Shown piece after piece: positions 51,028 through 59,909 of a stretch of DNA of 64,000 bases. Positions within the stretch are counted from its first letter, which is position 1; every line of letters starts with the position of its first letter. Position numbers and translations under genes: made by a program. The notes under the pieces were generated by a model. The model was not told where the DNA came from, did no database searches, and saw only the letters and a program-made list of their open reading frames with translations. This stretch comes from Minwuiaceae bacterium (GTDB lineage Bacteria; Pseudomonadota; Alphaproteobacteria; Minwuiales; Minwuiaceae). The stretch covers positions 1 to 64,000 of the forward strand of contig JANQEE010000039.1 of assembly GCA_028278525.1 (NCBI GenBank), written 5' to 3'.

Positions 51028-51471
51028 CTACACCTGGGGCGGCGGGGCATCGCGGAAGCGTTCGATGATCCGGCGCTGCAAGGTGTCCCGCACCTGCCGA
51101 TAGGCGTCGAGCATGGTTTCGCGGCTGCCTTCGACCACCGACGGGTCGAAGGTGTTCCAGAACTCAACGTCGCAGGCCATGGTGCGGGTCATTTCGACGG
51201 CGCGGTGCTGGGCCTCCGGCGACAAAGAGACGATCAGGTCAAAAGAGCTGTCCTCCAGATCGTCGAACGCTTTCGCCTTGTGGCCGGAGATGTCGATGCC
51301 GATCTCCTCCATCACCGCGACGGCGAACCCGTCGACCTCACGGGTTCGAACGCCGGCGGAATCGACATAGACCGCGTGGCCGAACAGATGCTTCATCAGG
51401 CCTTCCGCCATCGCCGAACGGATGCTGTTCTGCGTACAGGCGAACAGTACCGCACCCGGCAGGTCGGACAT
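51028..51471 (-). CDS. low molecular weight phosphotyrosine phosphatase/ArsC-like protein
   Basis: The protein has 147 aa. The P-loop CTQNSIRS (Cys12, Arg18) fits CX5R(S/T). The general acid Asp lies in the NTFDPSVVEGS region (FDP). It is the gene usually found between UPF0262 and infA/maf in alphaproteobacteria. The true substrate is unknown; arsenate reductase activity is not shown. Confidence 0.9.
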   Translation of the reverse strand: MSDLPGAVLFACTQNSIRSAMAEGLMKHLFGHAVYVDSAGVRTREVDGFAVAVMEEIGIDISGHKAKAFDDLEDSSFDLIVSLSPEAQHRAVEMTRTMACDVEFWNTFDPSVVEGSRETMLDAYRQVRDTLQRRIIERFRDAPPPQV

Positions 51472-51477
51472 GCGCCC

Positions 51478-51948
51478 TTAGCCCCTGAGATGCAAAACGC
51501 AAATCAACGTAAACAGACGCCGCGCGGTGTCGAAGTCTATGTCGACCTTGCCGTCCAGGCGCTCGACCAGCAGTTGCGACCCTTCGTTGTGAACGCTGCG
51601 CCGGCCCATGTCGATGGCCTCTATCCGCGACGGGCTGGCAGTCTTGATCGCGTCGAAATAGGTCTCGCAGATCTGGAAATAGTCGCGCACGATGCGGCGG
51701 AACGCCGTGGTCGCCAGGGCGATACGGCCGACGGCCTCACTGCCGTCCTGCTTGATCTCGAAGATCAGCCGGTTTTCCTCGATCGCGAGATGCAGGTGGT
51801 ACGGGCCGCTGAAATCGCCCACCGGCGCGAAATGATTCTCCTCCAGCAGGTCGAAGATCGCGACCTTGCGCTCGTGGTCGACGTCCGGATTCCAGCGCAC
51901 CACACTGCCCTCGTCGAGGGTGATGTTGACGATGCGATGGTCGGCCAC
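51478..51948 (-). CDS. UPF0262 family protein
   Basis: The protein has 156 aa from GTG 51948, four bases after the hisD stop. [38 protein letters not shown] and [41 protein letters not shown] are the family's conserved stretches (key part [10 protein letters not shown]). Function unknown. It is a constant neighbour of hisD in alphaproteobacteria. Confidence 0.93.
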   Translation of the reverse strand: MADHRIVNITLDEGSVVRWNPDVDHERKVAIFDLLEENHFAPVGDFSGPYHLHLAIEENRLIFEIKQDGSEAVGRIALATTAFRRIVRDYFQICETYFDAIKTASPSRIEAIDMGRRSVHNEGSQLLVERLDGKVDIDFDTARRLFTLICVLHLRG

Positions 51949-51952
51949 CGGT

Positions 51953-53263
51953 CTAGTCCCGGGGGCGGTTGGAACGAATGGTGATCGATAGGGCGTGGGC
52001 ACCGAAGCCTTCCGCATCGGCCAGCGTCGCCGCGGCGGGACCGATGGCGCCGAGGCTCGCCGTATCGCAGCGCACGATCGAGGTGCGCTTGACGAAGTCG
52101 AGCACCGATAGGCCGGAGGAGAAACGGGCACTGCGCGCGGTCGGCAAAACGTGGTTGGTACCGGCAACGTAGTCGCCGATCGCTTCTGGTGTGTGACGAC
52201 CCAGGAAAATAGCCCCGGCATTACGCACGCGCGCCGCCAACGCATCCGGATCGTCCACCGCCAGTTCCAGATGTTCCGGCGCGATGCGGTCGATCAGATC
52301 CGGCGCCCGGTCCAGGCTGTCGACCGTGACGACAGCGCCGTAGTCGTTCCAACTGGCGGCGGCGATCGACGCGCGGTCCAGGGTGGTCAAATGCGCGTCG
52401 ACCGCGGCGACGACCGCGTCGGCGAATCCGGCATCGTCGGTGATCAGGATCGATTGGGCGTCTTCGTCGTGTTCAGCCTGCGACAGCAGGTCGGCGGCGA
52501 TCCAGGCCGGGTCGTTGTCGCGGTCCGCAACCACCAGGATTTCCGACGGCCCGGCGATCATGTCGATACCGACCGTGCCGAAGACACGCCGCTTGGCCGC
52601 CGCCACATAGGCGTTGCCGGGACCGACGATTTTATCGACCGGCGCGACCGCATCCGTCCCAAACGCCAACGCGCCAATCGCCTGGGCGCCGCCGATGCGG
52701 TAGATCTCGTCGACACCGGCGATATCGGCGGCGGCCAAGACCAGGGGATTGATCTCGCCGTCGGGGGTCGGCACGGTCATGGCGACCCGGTCTACGCCGG
52801 CGACCCGCGCCGGCACCGCGTTCATCAGGACCGACGACGGATAGGCGGCCAGACCACCTGGCACGTAAATACCGACCGCCGCGATGGCTGTCCAGCGCGA
52901 CCCGAGTTCGACGCCGGCGGCATCGACGTAGCGCGTATCCTCCGGCAGTTGACCGCGGTGAAACGCTTCGATCCGTTCGGCCGCGAGCCGTAGTGCCGCC
53001 ACCGTCTCGGGCGGGCTTGCCGCGACGGCCGCCGCGATCTCCTCCGCCGAGAAGGCAATCCGATCGGGCGCGACCTCAACGCGGTCGAACCGCGCCGTGT
53101 AATCCAGCACGGCGGCATCACCCCGCGCGCGGACGTCGGCCAGGATATCCGCCACCACCTGATCGACGTCAGCCTCGGCCTCTCGCTTGATCGCCAGGAA
53201 GGCGGCGAAATCATCCGCAAACGACACGTCGAGGCTGTTCAGTCTACGCGGCATCGAGTACAT
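51953..53263 (-). CDS. hisD: histidinol dehydrogenase
   Basis: The protein has 436 aa (433 if started at the Met three codons later). It oxidises L-histidinol to L-histidine with NAD+. APEHLEL contains the catalytic Glu/His, and [13 protein letters not shown] and [19 protein letters not shown] are zinc- and substrate-binding signatures. Its start overlaps the hisG stop by about 20 bases. Confidence 0.97.
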   Translation of the reverse strand: MYSMPRRLNSLDVSFADDFAAFLAIKREAEADVDQVVADILADVRARGDAAVLDYTARFDRVEVAPDRIAFSAEEIAAAVAASPPETVAALRLAAERIEAFHRGQLPEDTRYVDAAGVELGSRWTAIAAVGIYVPGGLAAYPSSVLMNAVPARVAGVDRVAMTVPTPDGEINPLVLAAADIAGVDEIYRIGGAQAIGALAFGTDAVAPVDKIVGPGNAYVAAAKRRVFGTVGIDMIAGPSEILVVADRDNDPAWIAADLLSQAEHDEDAQSILITDDAGFADAVVAAVDAHLTTLDRASIAAASWNDYGAVVTVDSLDRAPDLIDRIAPEHLELAVDDPDALAARVRNAGAIFLGRHTPEAIGDYVAGTNHVLPTARSARFSSGLSVLDFVKRTSIVRCDTASLGAIGPAAATLADAEGFGAHALSITIRSNRPRD

Positions 53264-53921
53264 CCCGGAATCTGTCGATCCAACCGCCGATCTCCGTCGG
53301 CCGGGTCTTCAACGCCGCGCGGTTCACCACCAGACGGGAGGTGATTTTGGCGATCAGTTCCACTTCCACCAAACCATTGGCCTTCAATGTCTGACCGCTT
53401 GAAACCAGATCGACGATGCGCCGGCAAAGGCCCAAACCCGGCGCGAGTTCCATCGCGCCGTTGAGCTTGATGCATTCCGCCTGCACGCCGCGCGCCGCGA
53501 AATGTCGCTGGGTGATGTTGGGATATTTGGTCGCGACCCGGACATGGCTCCACCGCGCTGGGTCGTCGGTCTTGACCATCTCCGCCGGCTCGGCAACCGA
53601 CAGGCGGCAATGGCCGATCCCCAGGTCAAGCGGCGCATAGATCTCCGGATAGTCGAATTCCATCAGCACGTCATTGCCGGCAACGCCCAGTTGCGCGGCG
53701 CCGAACGCCACGAATGTCGCGACATCGAACGAGCGCACCCGGATGATCGAAATGTTCGGATGATTGGTCGCGAACTGCAGCCGGCGAGAGGCCGGATCGC
53801 TGAAATCCGGTTCCGGTTCGATGCCGGCCGCACGGATCAACGGCAGCGCCTCGTTCAGGATGCGCCCCTTGGGCAAGGCCAAGACCAGGTCGTCGTTGGC
53901 CGCTGGAATAGTTGCGTTCAT
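53244..53921 (-). CDS. hisG: ATP phosphoribosyltransferase, short form
   Basis: The protein has 225 aa from ATG 53921. [34 protein letters not shown] and the phosphate loop around [21 protein letters not shown] are typical. The length is that of the short form, which lacks the C-terminal regulatory domain and requires HisZ. No hisZ is present in this window, so it should be elsewhere. It performs the first step of histidine synthesis. Confidence 0.95.
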   Translation of the reverse strand: MNATIPAANDDLVLALPKGRILNEALPLIRAAGIEPEPDFSDPASRRLQFATNHPNISIIRVRSFDVATFVAFGAAQLGVAGNDVLMEFDYPEIYAPLDLGIGHCRLSVAEPAEMVKTDDPARWSHVRVATKYPNITQRHFAARGVQAECIKLNGAMELAPGLGLCRRIVDLVSSGQTLKANGLVEVELIAKITSRLVVNRAALKTRPTEIGGWIDRFRDVLDAA

Positions 53922-53929
53922 GCGCGCCT

Positions 53930-54394
53930 CTAGGTTTCGGCGTCCAGCCCATAGTCGGGCCGGTGCGGCGTCTGCCACGGCTCGCCGATATCGTCCAGTG
54001 TGCAGTCGACGCATTCGGCCTCGAACTTAAGTCGCGCCCCGCCGGCGAACACCAGCGTGATCTCCACCGACTGGTCGTCGCGGGCCTCGAAAGTAATGGT
54101 ATGCAGTTCCAGCACACCGCCAGCGACGCCCGGGCGAAAGCCGGAGGTACGGACCTTGTCGACGAAGTCGAACCGAAGCGCCGAGCGAACCCGCTCGCCG
54201 CCGGAGCCGCGTGGCGCGCCATCGCCCTCCGCCTCCCAACGATAGCGGTTGAACATGGCGACCAAACGCCGCTCACGCGGTTGGTAGGATAGGTTATCGG
54301 TCAACAGCACGGCGCTCTGCAGGGTGGCTGCGATGACCTGCAAATCGATCGGCTCCTCCGCCCGTAGCTTCAGCTTGGTCGGCGCGTCGGCCAT
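53930..54394 (-). CDS. DUF2948 family protein
   Basis: The protein has 154 aa. [47 protein letters not shown] and [27 protein letters not shown] are the conserved parts. It is the usual gene between murA and hisG/hisD in alphaproteobacteria. Function unknown. It is 8 bases from hisG and 1 base after murA. Confidence 0.93.
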   Translation of the reverse strand: MADAPTKLKLRAEEPIDLQVIAATLQSAVLLTDNLSYQPRERRLVAMFNRYRWEAEGDGAPRGSGGERVRSALRFDFVDKVRTSGFRPGVAGGVLELHTITFEARDDQSVEITLVFAGGARLKFEAECVDCTLDDIGEPWQTPHRPDYGLDAET

Positions 54395-54395
54395 C

Positions 54396-55679
54396 CTAGT
54401 CCCCCAGCCGTTCGATATCGGCGCCGCAGCCGGCCAGTTTCCGTTCCAGGCGTTCGTAGCCGCGGTCCAGGTGATAGACGCGATTGATGATCGTCTCGCC
54501 CTCTGCCGCCAGCCCGGCGATTACCAGCGATACGGAAGCGCGGAGATCGGTCGCCATCACCGGCGCGCCGGTCAATGCCGGCACACCACGCACCAGGGCC
54601 GACGACCCGTGCACGGTGATGTTGGCGCCCATCCGGCTCAGTTCCGGCACATGCATGAAGCGGTTCTCGAAGATCGTCTCGGTAATCATCGAGGCGCCGG
54701 AAGCAACCGTCATCAAGGCCATCATCTGGGCCTGCATGTCGGTCGGGAACCCCGGATAAGGCTGGGTCATGACATCGACGCCGGCGATACCGGCGCCGTT
54801 GCGCCTGACCCGGAAGCCCTTGTCCGTCTCGCTCAACTCGACGCCCGACTCGGCCAAAGGCTCCGCCACCGCGCCAACCAGCGAGATGTCGGTGTCGACC
54901 AGTTCCAGATCGCCGCCGGTGACCGCCGCCGCGATGGCATAGGTGCCGGTTTCGATCCGGTCCGGCATAACCCGGTAGTCGGCCCCGTGCAGACGATCGG
55001 TGCCGCGGATAACCAGCCGTTCGGTGCCGACCCCTTCGATGTCGGCGCCCATGGCGATCAGGCAGTTGGCCAGATCGGCCACTTCCGGCTCTCGAGCAGC
55101 GTTGTCCAGAACCGTCTCGCCCTTGGCCAGGGTGGCGGCCATCAAAAGGTTCTCGGTCGCGCCGACCGAAACAACGGGGAAACGGATCTCCGCCCCCTTA
55201 AGGCCCCGGGGCGCCGTGGCGCGGATGTAACCGCCCTCAATCTCCACCTCCGCCCCCAGTTCGCGCAGGCCGTCGATATGCAGGTTCACCGGCCGTGTGC
55301 CGATGGCGCAACCGCCCGGCAACGACACGTCCGCCCGACCGCAGCGTGCCAGCAGCGGCCCCAGCACCAGGACACTGGCCCTCATCTTCCGCACCAGGTC
55401 GTAGGGCGCCGTGGTGTTGGTGACATCGGCGGTCCGGATCGACATGGTGCGCCCGGCATAACCGTCCGCGCCATTGCCGTCCAAGGTAACACCGGCGCCA
55501 TGCTGGTTCAGCATGTTGGCCATGGTCGCGATGTCGATCAACTGTGGCAGATTGCCGAGGCTTAGCGTCTCATCGGTCAACAGCCCGGCCGCCATCAGCG
55601 GCAAAGCGGCGTTCTTGGCGCCGACAATGCTGACCTGACCTTTGAGCGGTTCGCCGCCGCGTATGCGGATCCTGTCCAT
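54396..55679 (-). CDS. murA: UDP-N-acetylglucosamine 1-carboxyvinyltransferase
   Basis: The protein has 427 aa. The catalytic Cys is in [14 protein letters not shown], so the enzyme is of the fosfomycin-sensitive type. [15 protein letters not shown] near the N terminus and [14 protein letters not shown] near residue 310 are EPSP-synthase-fold signatures. It catalyses the first committed step of peptidoglycan synthesis. GAGG lies upstream of the ATG. Confidence 0.97.
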   Translation of the reverse strand: MDRIRIRGGEPLKGQVSIVGAKNAALPLMAAGLLTDETLSLGNLPQLIDIATMANMLNQHGAGVTLDGNGADGYAGRTMSIRTADVTNTTAPYDLVRKMRASVLVLGPLLARCGRADVSLPGGCAIGTRPVNLHIDGLRELGAEVEIEGGYIRATAPRGLKGAEIRFPVVSVGATENLLMAATLAKGETVLDNAAREPEVADLANCLIAMGADIEGVGTERLVIRGTDRLHGADYRVMPDRIETGTYAIAAAVTGGDLELVDTDISLVGAVAEPLAESGVELSETDKGFRVRRNGAGIAGVDVMTQPYPGFPTDMQAQMMALMTVASGASMITETIFENRFMHVPELSRMGANITVHGSSALVRGVPALTGAPVMATDLRASVSLVIAGLAAEGETIINRVYHLDRGYERLERKLAGCGADIERLGD

Positions 55680-55889
55680 ATGTGCCTCGATGGTTGGCTT
55701 GCGCCTAAGCGCTCCTGGGACGTGATCGGAGACAAGCCCTTTCCGGATCGACCGCTAGCTCATCCCGGAAGAGCCGGACGGCCCAAGCCACAGCAGTAGC
55801 GCGGGTTTGTACCCCATCACGGAGGGGAAGAAAACCGCAGATTGCGGCGATTTCACGGCGGGCCGGTGGCGGTCGACGAGGGCCGTCCG
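55680..55889. promoter_or_regulatory. murA upstream region
   Basis: This is a 210-bp gap that should contain the murA operon promoter. No strong box or gene was recognised. Confidence 0.35.
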
Positions 55890-56072
55890 TCAGGCCTGCC
55901 GCTCAGGATTCTTGATCGGCCGGGCCGGCAGCACCGCGCGGTCCCGCGACTGCTGCTTGCGACGGCTCAAATTGGCGCGGAGGGCTTCCGCCTGCCGCGC
56001 CGCCCGGTCGGCCTTTTTGGACGTCGCCGGCCCTTTGCCGGAAGGCCCTGTCCGTTCGTCGCCGTCACCCAT
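55890..56072 (-). CDS. small basic conserved protein
   Basis: The protein has 60 aa from ATG 56072 (GGGA upstream). KKADRAARQAEALRANLSRRKQQSRDRA is a charged helical pattern of a small alphaproteobacterial protein often near murA. No function is known. The N-terminal part is low in complexity. Confidence 0.65.
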   Translation of the reverse strand: MGDGDERTGPSGKGPATSKKADRAARQAEALRANLSRRKQQSRDRAVLPARPIKNPERQA

Positions 56073-56205
56073 CGAATCGTCCCTTTTGCCCTGCCGCGCT
56101 AGTATAGCCGCCGGTTTCGTCCTGGAGTAACCACCCAGACAATGCCGAATGACCGCTTGTGTGCAATCGACAAGCTTGTTATTCAAGGCGCGAATAACTC
56201 CCCGG

Positions 56206-56280
56206 GCCGCCGTAGCTCAGGGGTAGAGCACACCCTTGGTAAGGGTGGGGTCGCGTGTTCAATTCACGCCGGCGGCACCA
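56206..56280 (+). tRNA. tRNA-Thr (GGT)
   Basis: A 75-base cloverleaf: acceptor GCCGCCG / CGGCGGC, D-arm AGCTCAGGGGTAGAGC, anticodon loop TTGGTAA (GGT), T-loop GTTCAATTC, encoded CCA. No duplicate of its 3' end was seen downstream, so there is no sign of tRNA-targeted integration. Confidence 0.96.
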
Positions 56281-56376
56281 CCGACTCGGTCGGATTGCAT
56301 CTCTATATCGCTGGGCAGCGTGTTACCGTTGTCCGAGCGGCCTCGATACACGACAATACCGTCCAAGACGCGGGCA

Positions 56377-56679
56377 ATGGTGACGCTGATCAAATCGTTG
56401 TGGGTGGGCGAGGTGCCGCTGGGGCAGGTTTTCTGGTGGTATGCCGTGGTGTGCGGCCTACTCATCAATCTGGTGACATCGATCCTGCTGCTGGCGCTGT
56501 TCGTGAACGATGCGCATATCACGCTGCTGATCGGATCGTTCTTGCTGCCAATACCGTACAACCTGCTGGTCGTCGCCGGGGTCTGGCGAAGCGCCAATCG
56601 CTACGACGGGCCGAAATCCCACGCTGACCTAGCCCGGATCGGCTGTGTGGTCTGGATGATTGCCCTGACCGCGGCTTGA
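56377..56679 (+). CDS. small membrane protein
   Basis: The protein has 100 aa with three hydrophobic stretches (FWWYAVVCGLLINLVTSILLLALF; ITLLIGSFLLPIPYNLLVVAG; ARIGCVVWMIALTAA). No family is recognised. It lies just after tRNA-Thr and overlaps the end of the convergent partner gene of module 3. Confidence 0.55.
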   Translation: MVTLIKSLWVGEVPLGQVFWWYAVVCGLLINLVTSILLLALFVNDAHITLLIGSFLLPIPYNLLVVAGVWRSANRYDGPKSHADLARIGCVVWMIALTAA

Positions 56680-56901
56680 CCCGGCGGCAACGCTACGCCC
56701 GCCGTCGGATCGACGAAAACGACAGAATTCGAGCAACACCTGACAGTGGTCTTCGTCGGCTGCGACCGTGTGCACGGCGGCCCGTCTATGTAGGCCGGAC
56801 TTCAGTATGCGGTCGTACATCGCGCAGGCTTCGCGCTCGTCCAGCGTAACGCTGCAGGGCCGGTCGTCCGTGGTGACGATGTAGACATGCATGACACTCA
56901 C
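56629..56901 (-). CDS. DUF1127-module partner protein, copy 3
   Basis: The protein has 90 aa and starts at GTG 56901, overlapping the DUF1127 stop (GTGA). VYIVTTDDRPCSVTLDEREACAMYDRIL aligns with the partners at 57422 and 58141. The C-terminal 30 residues are an extension absent from the other two copies. No family is recognised. Confidence 0.7.
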   Translation of the reverse strand: MSVMHVYIVTTDDRPCSVTLDEREACAMYDRILKSGLHRRAAVHTVAADEDHCQVLLEFCRFRRSDGGRSVAAGSSRGQGNHPDHTADPG

Positions 56902-57122
56902 CCAATCCAGAACGGCTTATGGCACTCGCGGCGAACATCCGCCCTGGTACAGCCGATGTCTTCCAGCAAGCGGTCATCGAACGATGCCAGTATGGCGCGT
57001 GAGTGCGCCCTTTCCCGCCATGTCGCCTGGATATCCAACGCTCTGCTGATCGCCCTGCCGAACAGAGACGGCCTAGAGGTCGGGTGTCCAATGCCGCTGG
57101 CGGTTGATTCATTCTGTGTCAT
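56898..57122 (-). CDS. DUF1127 small protein, module copy 3
   Basis: The protein has 74 aa. The C-terminal TWRERAHSRAILASFDDRLLEDIGCTRADVRRECHKPFW is the DUF1127/YjiS-like motif (key part DDRLLEDIG.TR.DV). GGGAAGGAG precedes the ATG and matches the other copies. DUF1127 proteins are linked to RNA or phosphate/carbon metabolism in alphaproteobacteria. Confidence 0.88.
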   Translation of the reverse strand: MTQNESTASGIGHPTSRPSLFGRAISRALDIQATWRERAHSRAILASFDDRLLEDIGCTRADVRRECHKPFWIG

Positions 57123-57421
57123 CTTGGTCTCCTTCCCGCCCGTTCTCTTGCTGGCCGATATCTTTCTTTCCAGGATTACATGGGCCTAGACAGTTGCTGC
57201 CAAATGGCGAAAACCTGGACTCTTTGTAATCTTTGTTTCGAAGCCTGGATGATTTAGTCCGCAACGCGCCAATTGACCGAGCACGGCGAAATTCCGTGAA
57301 GCGCCAAGTCGTAAGCGCAAGTACCCGCCGACTTGTCAGCGCAGCCGCGATGACTCATCGAAAGCAGATCGAGTTACAGGACGAAGCCGGCGGCGGCGCT
57401 ACGATGGCCGCCGGATCAGTA
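57123..57421. promoter_or_regulatory. conserved leader and gap upstream of module 3
   Basis: It contains the shared leader of the modules: a GGGAAGGAGACC box near the gene, and GGATTACATGGGC (57173-57185) 50-65 bp upstream of the ATG. It also lies downstream of module 2. No further gene is seen. Confidence 0.45.
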
Positions 57422-57595
57422 TTAGCTGTAGAATTCAAACAGAGCCTGCCACCGATCCTCGCTGGCCATAACGGCCAGCCGGTGCCGACCGGACCCAAAG
57501 ATGCGGTCGTACACCGAACAGGCATCGCGCTTGTCAAGCGCGATGCCACAAGGCCGGTCGTCCGTGGCGACGATGCAGGCCTGCATGGCGATCAC
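57422..57595 (-). CDS. DUF1127-module partner protein, copy 2
   Basis: The protein has 57 aa and starts at GTG 57595 overlapping the DUF1127 stop (GTGA). CIVATDDRPCGIALDKRDACSVYDRIFGSGRHR aligns with the other two partners. It is shorter than copy 1 by about 6 residues. Confidence 0.7.
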   Translation of the reverse strand: MIAMQACIVATDDRPCGIALDKRDACSVYDRIFGSGRHRLAVMASEDRWQALFEFYS

Positions 57596-57816
57596 ACCAT
57601 CCAGAACGGCTTCCGGCACTCCCGGTAGACGTCCGTCCGGTTCAGACCAATGTCCGCCAGCATGTGATCGTCGAGCGACGCCAGGCTCGCGCGCTGATGC
57701 GCCCGTTCCCGCCAAGTCGACAAAACGTCGAGAATCCCTGCCATTGCCGACACAAGCGCGGACGACCAGGCATTCGGGTACGCGACACCGATTGTCGGAT
57801 TTCTGCTCAGAATCAT
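57592..57816 (-). CDS. DUF1127 small protein, module copy 2
   Basis: The protein has 74 aa from ATG 57816 (AAAGGAGAG upstream). YPNAWSSALVSAMAGIL and TWRERAHQRASLASLDDHMLADIGLNRTDVYRECRKPFW are nearly the same as copy 1. Confidence 0.88.
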   Translation of the reverse strand: MILSRNPTIGVAYPNAWSSALVSAMAGILDVLSTWRERAHQRASLASLDDHMLADIGLNRTDVYRECRKPFWMV

Positions 57817-57863
57817 CTTTCTCTCCTTTACATTCGGCCCCTCTTCGGCCGACTTTCTGTCAC

Positions 57864-57880
57864 GGGTCACATAGGACCGG
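57864..57880. promoter_or_regulatory. conserved leader element of module 2
   Basis: GGGTCACATAGGACCGG lies about 50-65 bp before the copy 2 ATG. It matches GGGTTACATCGGAC (58603-58616) before copy 1. Confidence 0.45.
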
Positions 57881-58140
57881 CACGTTTTTGTCCGGAGATC
57901 GAAAATCTGATGTAATTGTGACTATTGGTTTAGAATCCGCAGGATCCGGTCCGCCCCCGGAACCTCTAACACCCAGGCAGCTTCGGCCAGCGGGAGAGGT
58001 ATTACCGGAATCGCGAACGGCTCTTGTTTCGCCTTCTCGTCGACACATGAACATGCTCAGGGGCGGCACGGCACGACAACTCGAATAGGGCTGCGGTTGG
58101 CAAAACCGGCAATGGCCGCAACGCTACGACGGTCGACAGA

Positions 58141-58332
58141 TCAATAGCCGCGGCAAAATTCAAGCAGAACCTGCCGCCGGTCCTCTTCGGCCGTAATGGC
58201 ACGCACGGCGGCCTGCCTATGCCGGCCGTATCTCAGGATACGGTCGTACATCGCGCAGGCCTCGCGCTCGTCCAGCGTAATGCCACAGGGCCGGTCGTCC
58301 TTGGTGACGATGTAGACCTGCACGGCGCTCAC
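58141..58332 (-). CDS. DUF1127-module partner protein, copy 1
   Basis: The protein has 63 aa and starts at GTG 58332 overlapping the DUF1127 stop (GTGA). VYIVTKDDRPCGITLDEREACAMYDRILRYGRHRQAAV is the best-preserved version of the motif. The C-terminus reads RRQVLLEFCRGY. No family is recognised. Confidence 0.7.
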   Translation of the reverse strand: MSAVQVYIVTKDDRPCGITLDEREACAMYDRILRYGRHRQAAVRAITAEEDRRQVLLEFCRGY

Positions 58333-58553
58333 ACAACCCAGAGAGGCTTACGGTACTCACGGTAGACATCCGCGCGGGTCAAACCGATGTCCTCCAGCAT
58401 GTGGTCGTCCAGCGACGCCAGGCTGGCGCGCTGGTCCGCCCTGTCCTGCCAGGACAAAAGCGTGTTGCAAACCCTCGTCGCCAGGCCGCCCAGCAAGGAC
58501 GACCACGCATTGGGGTAACCAACGCCAACTGAGATCGTTTCAGCCTGTATCAT
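58329..58553 (-). CDS. DUF1127 small protein, module copy 1
   Basis: The protein has 74 aa from ATG 58553 (GGGAAGGAG upstream). It is very similar to copy 2 (YPNAWSSLLGGLATRV; ASLASLDDHMLEDIGLTRADVYREYRKPLW). Confidence 0.88.
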   Translation of the reverse strand: MIQAETISVGVGYPNAWSSLLGGLATRVCNTLLSWQDRADQRASLASLDDHMLEDIGLTRADVYREYRKPLWVV

Positions 58554-58605
58554 CTTAGTCTCCTTCCCGCCCGGTCCCTCACCGGCCGGCATGCCTTGCC
58601 GAGGG

Positions 58606-59241
58606 TTACATCGGACGAGCCGGTTTCCATTTGATGTCCGGCCCGGAAAAATATTGTTTCAATTGTTTCAGCGATTCTATGACCGCCGCAGTGTCCAACG
58701 CCTTGGCGGACGGCGTGCCGTCTCGAGGTTCGAGCCGTATGATCAGAACCGCGACCGGGTCCTGCGTTGCTTTCTCGGCAACAGGCACGAAGACCGGCAG
58801 CGGCAGCACCGGATCGGCGATTAGAGCGTTGGTGTCGCTCTTCCACGCCAATTGGCCGACTACCGTAAAATGACTCCGGTCCTGTTCCCGCGTCAGGTGG
58901 GCCGCGCGCAGCAACGCCAACTCCACGGCTCTCTGTTTGCTGGTCTTCGGACTGCCGTAAACCACCACACCGAATTCGTTAGGACGCAAACGGCGAATAG
59001 CACGCATTCTCCGCGGTTGGGTTTCCAGGCCATCCGTATCCCCTAACAGTCCATACCGAGCCCAACGCAGCCAATTCAACACAGTCCCCCGTGACGTGAC
59101 CGTGATTGGCTTCGCATCGAAGCGATCCGGTTGAAAAAAAGTTTCGATTCTGTGACGACCATCGCAGTCGGGCGAACATGACCGTGAATTCGTCAAATCG
59201 CCCTTCGCCGTGGCTCGGCAAGCGCGTATTTTCATGCGCAT
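58606..59241 (-). CDS. CC0125-like protein
   Basis: The protein has up to 211 aa. FGVVVYGSPKTSKQRAVELALLRAAHLTREQDRSHFTVVGQ resembles the core of CC0125/CC1285-type proteins (xxLLRAAxxT...xFxVV). I see no lipobox, and the N-terminal 45 residues look poorly conserved. The first ATG (59241) has no ribosome site, so a later start is possible. Its last codons overlap the leader motif of module 1. Confidence 0.55.
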   Translation of the reverse strand: MRMKIRACRATAKGDLTNSRSCSPDCDGRHRIETFFQPDRFDAKPITVTSRGTVLNWLRWARYGLLGDTDGLETQPRRMRAIRRLRPNEFGVVVYGSPKTSKQRAVELALLRAAHLTREQDRSHFTVVGQLAWKSDTNALIADPVLPLPVFVPVAEKATQDPVAVLIIRLEPRDGTPSAKALDTAAVIESLKQLKQYFSGPDIKWKPARPM

Positions 59242-59273
59242 ATTGAAGAAATGTTGTTATAGAGACAGTCATT

Positions 59274-59906
59274 ATGGTCACGGGGGCATTTCAAGGGCTC
59301 GGCGCCATCCTCATCGGCGTGGTTCTCCTCGTCGCGGCACCGCTGTCGGCGTCCGCGCAGGACGAGCCTGTCGGCAAGGTGGTGCAACAGCGCGGCGCAG
59401 TGACCGTGCTGCGCGATATGACGCCGAGCCTGATGCTGCTGGGTGCGCCGGTCTTCCGCTCCGACCGGATCGTTACCGGGCCGGATTCGCGGATCAAGAT
59501 CGAGTTCGCCGACCGCAGCCTGTTGGCGATCGGGTCCGACAGCGACATTACGGTCGATACTTTTCTGACCGAAGACGGCAGCCGCGTCTCGGCGGTGCTG
59601 TCCATGCTGCTCGGGATCGTGCGCGCGACGATTACCCCGGCCAAGGCGCAGGCCGGCTTCGACATCAAGACCCGGGCGGCCGTTGCATCGGCGCGCTCAA
59701 CCGATTGGATCGTGGAGGTAACGCCGGACCGGACATCGGTGTTCGTTGAGGAAGGCGAAGTTTCGGTCATTCATCGCGACGGCGGCGGGGTGATCTTAAA
59801 GCCGGGCGAAGGCACGGATGTAATCGGCGACGCGCCGCCGAAGCAACCCATGCGTTGGGGCGACGAACGCATGCGGGATGTGGTCGCGCGAACCCGCGTT
59901 CCCTAA
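59274..59906 (+). CDS. exported FecR-domain protein
   Basis: The protein has 210 aa. The signal peptide is about residues 1-28 (SASAQ cleavage). The FecR domain contains VTVLRDMTPSLMLLGAPVFRSDRIVTGPDSRIKIEFADRSLLAIGSDSDITVD. It is followed 3 bases later by a CHASE2-cyclase gene, an association known in proteobacteria. It probably senses or presents a periplasmic ligand for the cyclase. Confidence 0.88.
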   Translation: MVTGAFQGLGAILIGVVLLVAAPLSASAQDEPVGKVVQQRGAVTVLRDMTPSLMLLGAPVFRSDRIVTGPDSRIKIEFADRSLLAIGSDSDITVDTFLTEDGSRVSAVLSMLLGIVRATITPAKAQAGFDIKTRAAVASARSTDWIVEVTPDRTSVFVEEGEVSVIHRDGGGVILKPGEGTDVIGDAPPKQPMRWGDERMRDVVARTRVP

Positions 59907-59909
59907 TGC

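Noticed and set aside
56206-56280. tRNA-Thr as an integration site for a genomic island containing the DUF1127 modules
   Set aside because: No integrase and no repeat of the tRNA 3' end seen downstream.
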